7,180 nt of DNA, taken from assembly GCA_030656535.1 (NCBI GenBank), contig JAUSPL010000151.1, positions 1 to 7,180 of the forward strand, read 5' to 3'. Shown piece after piece: positions 6,035 through 7,180 of this stretch. Position numbers and translations under genes: made by a program. Below the pieces are notes generated by a model. That model searched no databases. It was given only the letters and a program-made list of their open reading frames with translations, and was not told the origin of the DNA. Position 1 is the first letter of the stretch, and each line of letters begins with the position of its first letter. The stretch comes from Gemmobacter sp. GTDB taxonomy: Bacteria > Pseudomonadota > Alphaproteobacteria > Rhodobacterales > Rhodobacteraceae.

Positions 6035-6372
6035 ATCCGTTCCAGTGTCACCCGGTCAGGGTGAAAGGCAACAAGCCCAGTGATTGACGTCAGACCGTCG
6101 CCGGGGTTTTCGTAAGACCAGGCCGCGTCCTTGAGTCTGGCGCCGGGCGTCACGATGTCGAAATACACGGCCTCGCCCTTGAACGGACAGCGGCTGCGGC
6201 TGTCTGAACGGTCCATGAACGCCATCGCCACGTCGCCACGCGGGAAATAGATCACCGGCAAGGCCGAACCTTCATGCAACTCCAGCGCATTACGGGTTTC
6301 GGCCAGTACCGCGCCGCCCGCCCGCACCACCCACGTTCCGGTGGCACGGTAGATCCTGATATGGTCCGGCAT
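6031..6372 (-). CDS. DUF427 domain-containing protein
   Basis: This 113-residue protein is essentially one DUF427 domain, a small mostly beta-strand fold of unknown biochemical role that is widespread in bacteria and fungi. Typical elements are the start IRIYRATGTWVVRAGGAVLA (5-24), PVIYFPRGDV (39-48), the conserved CPFKGEAVYFDI (62-73), WSYENP (85-90) and the ending VAFHPDRVTLERI (101-113). No signal peptide or membrane segment is present. The ATG at 6370-6372 is chosen because AAAGGGA lies about 7 bases ahead; an in-frame start 14 codons upstream would add a basic stretch that does not look like the family. The gene follows the M24 peptidase by 58 bases and its TGA overlaps the start of the FAD oxidase, so coupled translation with the oxidase is likely. 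A functional tie to that enzyme is inference only. Confidence 0.9.
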   Translation of the reverse strand: MPDHIRIYRATGTWVVRAGGAVLAETRNALELHEGSALPVIYFPRGDVAMAFMDRSDSRSRCPFKGEAVYFDIVTPGARLKDAAWSYENPGDGLTSITGLVAFHPDRVTLERI

Positions 6373-6430
6373 GCTGTGTCCCTTTGCGGTCCGACGAAAA
6401 GTGGTCGCGGTCACGGGTCCCGATCTGTCA

Positions 6431-7180
6431 TCAAAGTGGTGCGCAGGCGGCCTTCAGCCAGTCCAGCGTCGTTCCTGTGACCAAGGGACCGATCTTTTCC
6501 AGCACTTGCGCATGGTACGCATCAAGCCATGCGCGTTCCCCCGGCGCAAGCCAACCCGTCAAGATCAACCTGCGGTCAATTGGCGCAAAGGTCAGCGTCT
6601 CGAATGACAGCATCGTGCGCGCATCCGATCCGGGCAGGGGGGGTGCATCCTGCACCACGATCAGGTTTTCGATCCGGATCCCAAAGGCACCTTCGCGGTA
6701 ATACCCGGGCTCGTTCGACAAGATCATTCCGGCTTCCAACGGAACTTCGGATATCCGGGACAGACGTTGCGGGCCTTCGTGTACCGACAGGAATGCGCCG
6801 ACGCCGTGGCCAGTGCCGTGATCATAATCCTGACCCGCCAACCACAGATGATAGCGCGCAAGCGGGTCAAGATCGCGACCCGCAAGCCCCTTGGGGAACC
6901 GGGCGCGGGATATCGCGATCATGCCTTGCAGGACGCGGGTGAACGCCTCGGCGGCGCCTTCCGGGGGGTGGCCTATCAAGACAGTGCGGGTGATGTCGGT
7001 GGTGCCGTCGCGGTACTGGCCGCCGCTGTCGACCAAAAGCAGGCTGTCGGGAGTCAGCGTCCGGTTCGTGTCCTCGGTCACGCGGTAGTGCACGATCGCA
7101 CCGTTCGGACCCGACCCGCAGATGGTATCAAAGCTGAGGTCATGCAGTTGGTTGGTCGCGCGGCGCCGCTGTTCCAGCGC
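6431..7180 (-). CDS. Aminopeptidase P family protein, M24 peptidase (C-terminal part; 5' end beyond window)
   Basis: Only the last 249 residues are in the window; the frame stays open to the right edge, beginning ALEQRRRATNQLHDLSFDTI. This is the pita-bread catalytic domain of Xaa-Pro aminopeptidases, which release an N-terminal residue preceding proline, using two metal ions. Numbering from the window edge, the five metal ligands are all visible: Asp51 in LLLVDSGGQY, Asp62 in GTTDITRT, His125 in HGTGHGVG, Glu157 in SNEPGYY and Glu171 in GIRIENL. The 11-residue Asp-Asp and 14-residue Glu-Glu spacings agree with the longer XPNPEP1-type enzymes rather than with short E. coli PepP. A roughly 80-residue C-terminal extension with a GWLAPGERAWLDAYH block fits that type too. 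Internal GTG and ATG codons are not starts. It is probably the upstream gene of the DUF427-oxidase operon; whether it has the usual N-terminal domains cannot be seen. Confidence 0.95.
   Translation of the reverse strand, partial: ALEQRRRATNQLHDLSFDTICGSGPNGAIVHYRVTEDTNRTLTPDSLLLVDSGGQYRDGTTDITRTVLIGHPPEGAAEAFTRVLQGMIAISRARFPKGLAGRDLDPLARYHLWLAGQDYDHGTGHGVGAFLSVHEGPQRLSRISEVPLEAGMILSNEPGYYREGAFGIRIENLIVVQDAPPLPGSDARTMLSFETLTFAPIDRRLILTGWLAPGERAWLDAYHAQVLEKIGPLVTGTTLDWLKAACAPL

Overview
This GC-rich window reads as chromosomal core DNA from an alphaproteobacterium, most likely Rhodobacterales (Rhodobacter/Roseobacter relatives). The assignment rests on recalled gene order and on two families typical of that clade, DUF2948 and UPF0262, next to murA and hisD. 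Nearly everything is coded on the minus strand, so transcription runs from high to low coordinates. There are no RNA genes, insertion sequences, CRISPR arrays or other mobile DNA that I can see.

Right block (about 7180 to 4649, minus strand): the C-terminal part of an M24 aminopeptidase P-type metallopeptidase that runs off the right edge, then a DUF427 protein, then an FAD-linked D-lactate dehydrogenase-type oxidase whose start codon overlaps the DUF427 stop (ATGA). This looks like one small operon for peptide and 2-hydroxyacid catabolism, though the role of DUF427 is unknown. A gap of about 160 bases follows.

Left block (about 4488 to 87, minus strand): a 56-residue basic/acidic small protein, then murA (peptidoglycan synthesis) 3 bases later, a DUF2948 gene overlapping the murA stop (ATGA), hisD (last two steps of histidine synthesis) after a 145-base gap, a UPF0262 gene after a 101-base gap, and a low-molecular-weight phosphatase-like gene that apparently starts at TTG 2 bases after the UPF0262 stop. 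From memory, this murA-DUF2948-hisD-UPF0262-phosphatase order recurs in Rhodobacterales and often continues into infA. Here the block instead meets what looks like the last few codons of a plus-strand gene at positions 1-30.

The region is mostly ordinary housekeeping sequence and I do not see a convincing new system. The points worth a second look are the unannotated-sized 56-residue protein before murA, the phosphatase with a complete P-loop but without the second P-loop cysteine or the resolving cysteines of arsenate reductases, the structured hisD leader with a cluster of His codons in one frame, the translational coupling of DUF427 to an FAD oxidase, and the apparent absence of infA after the phosphatase gene.
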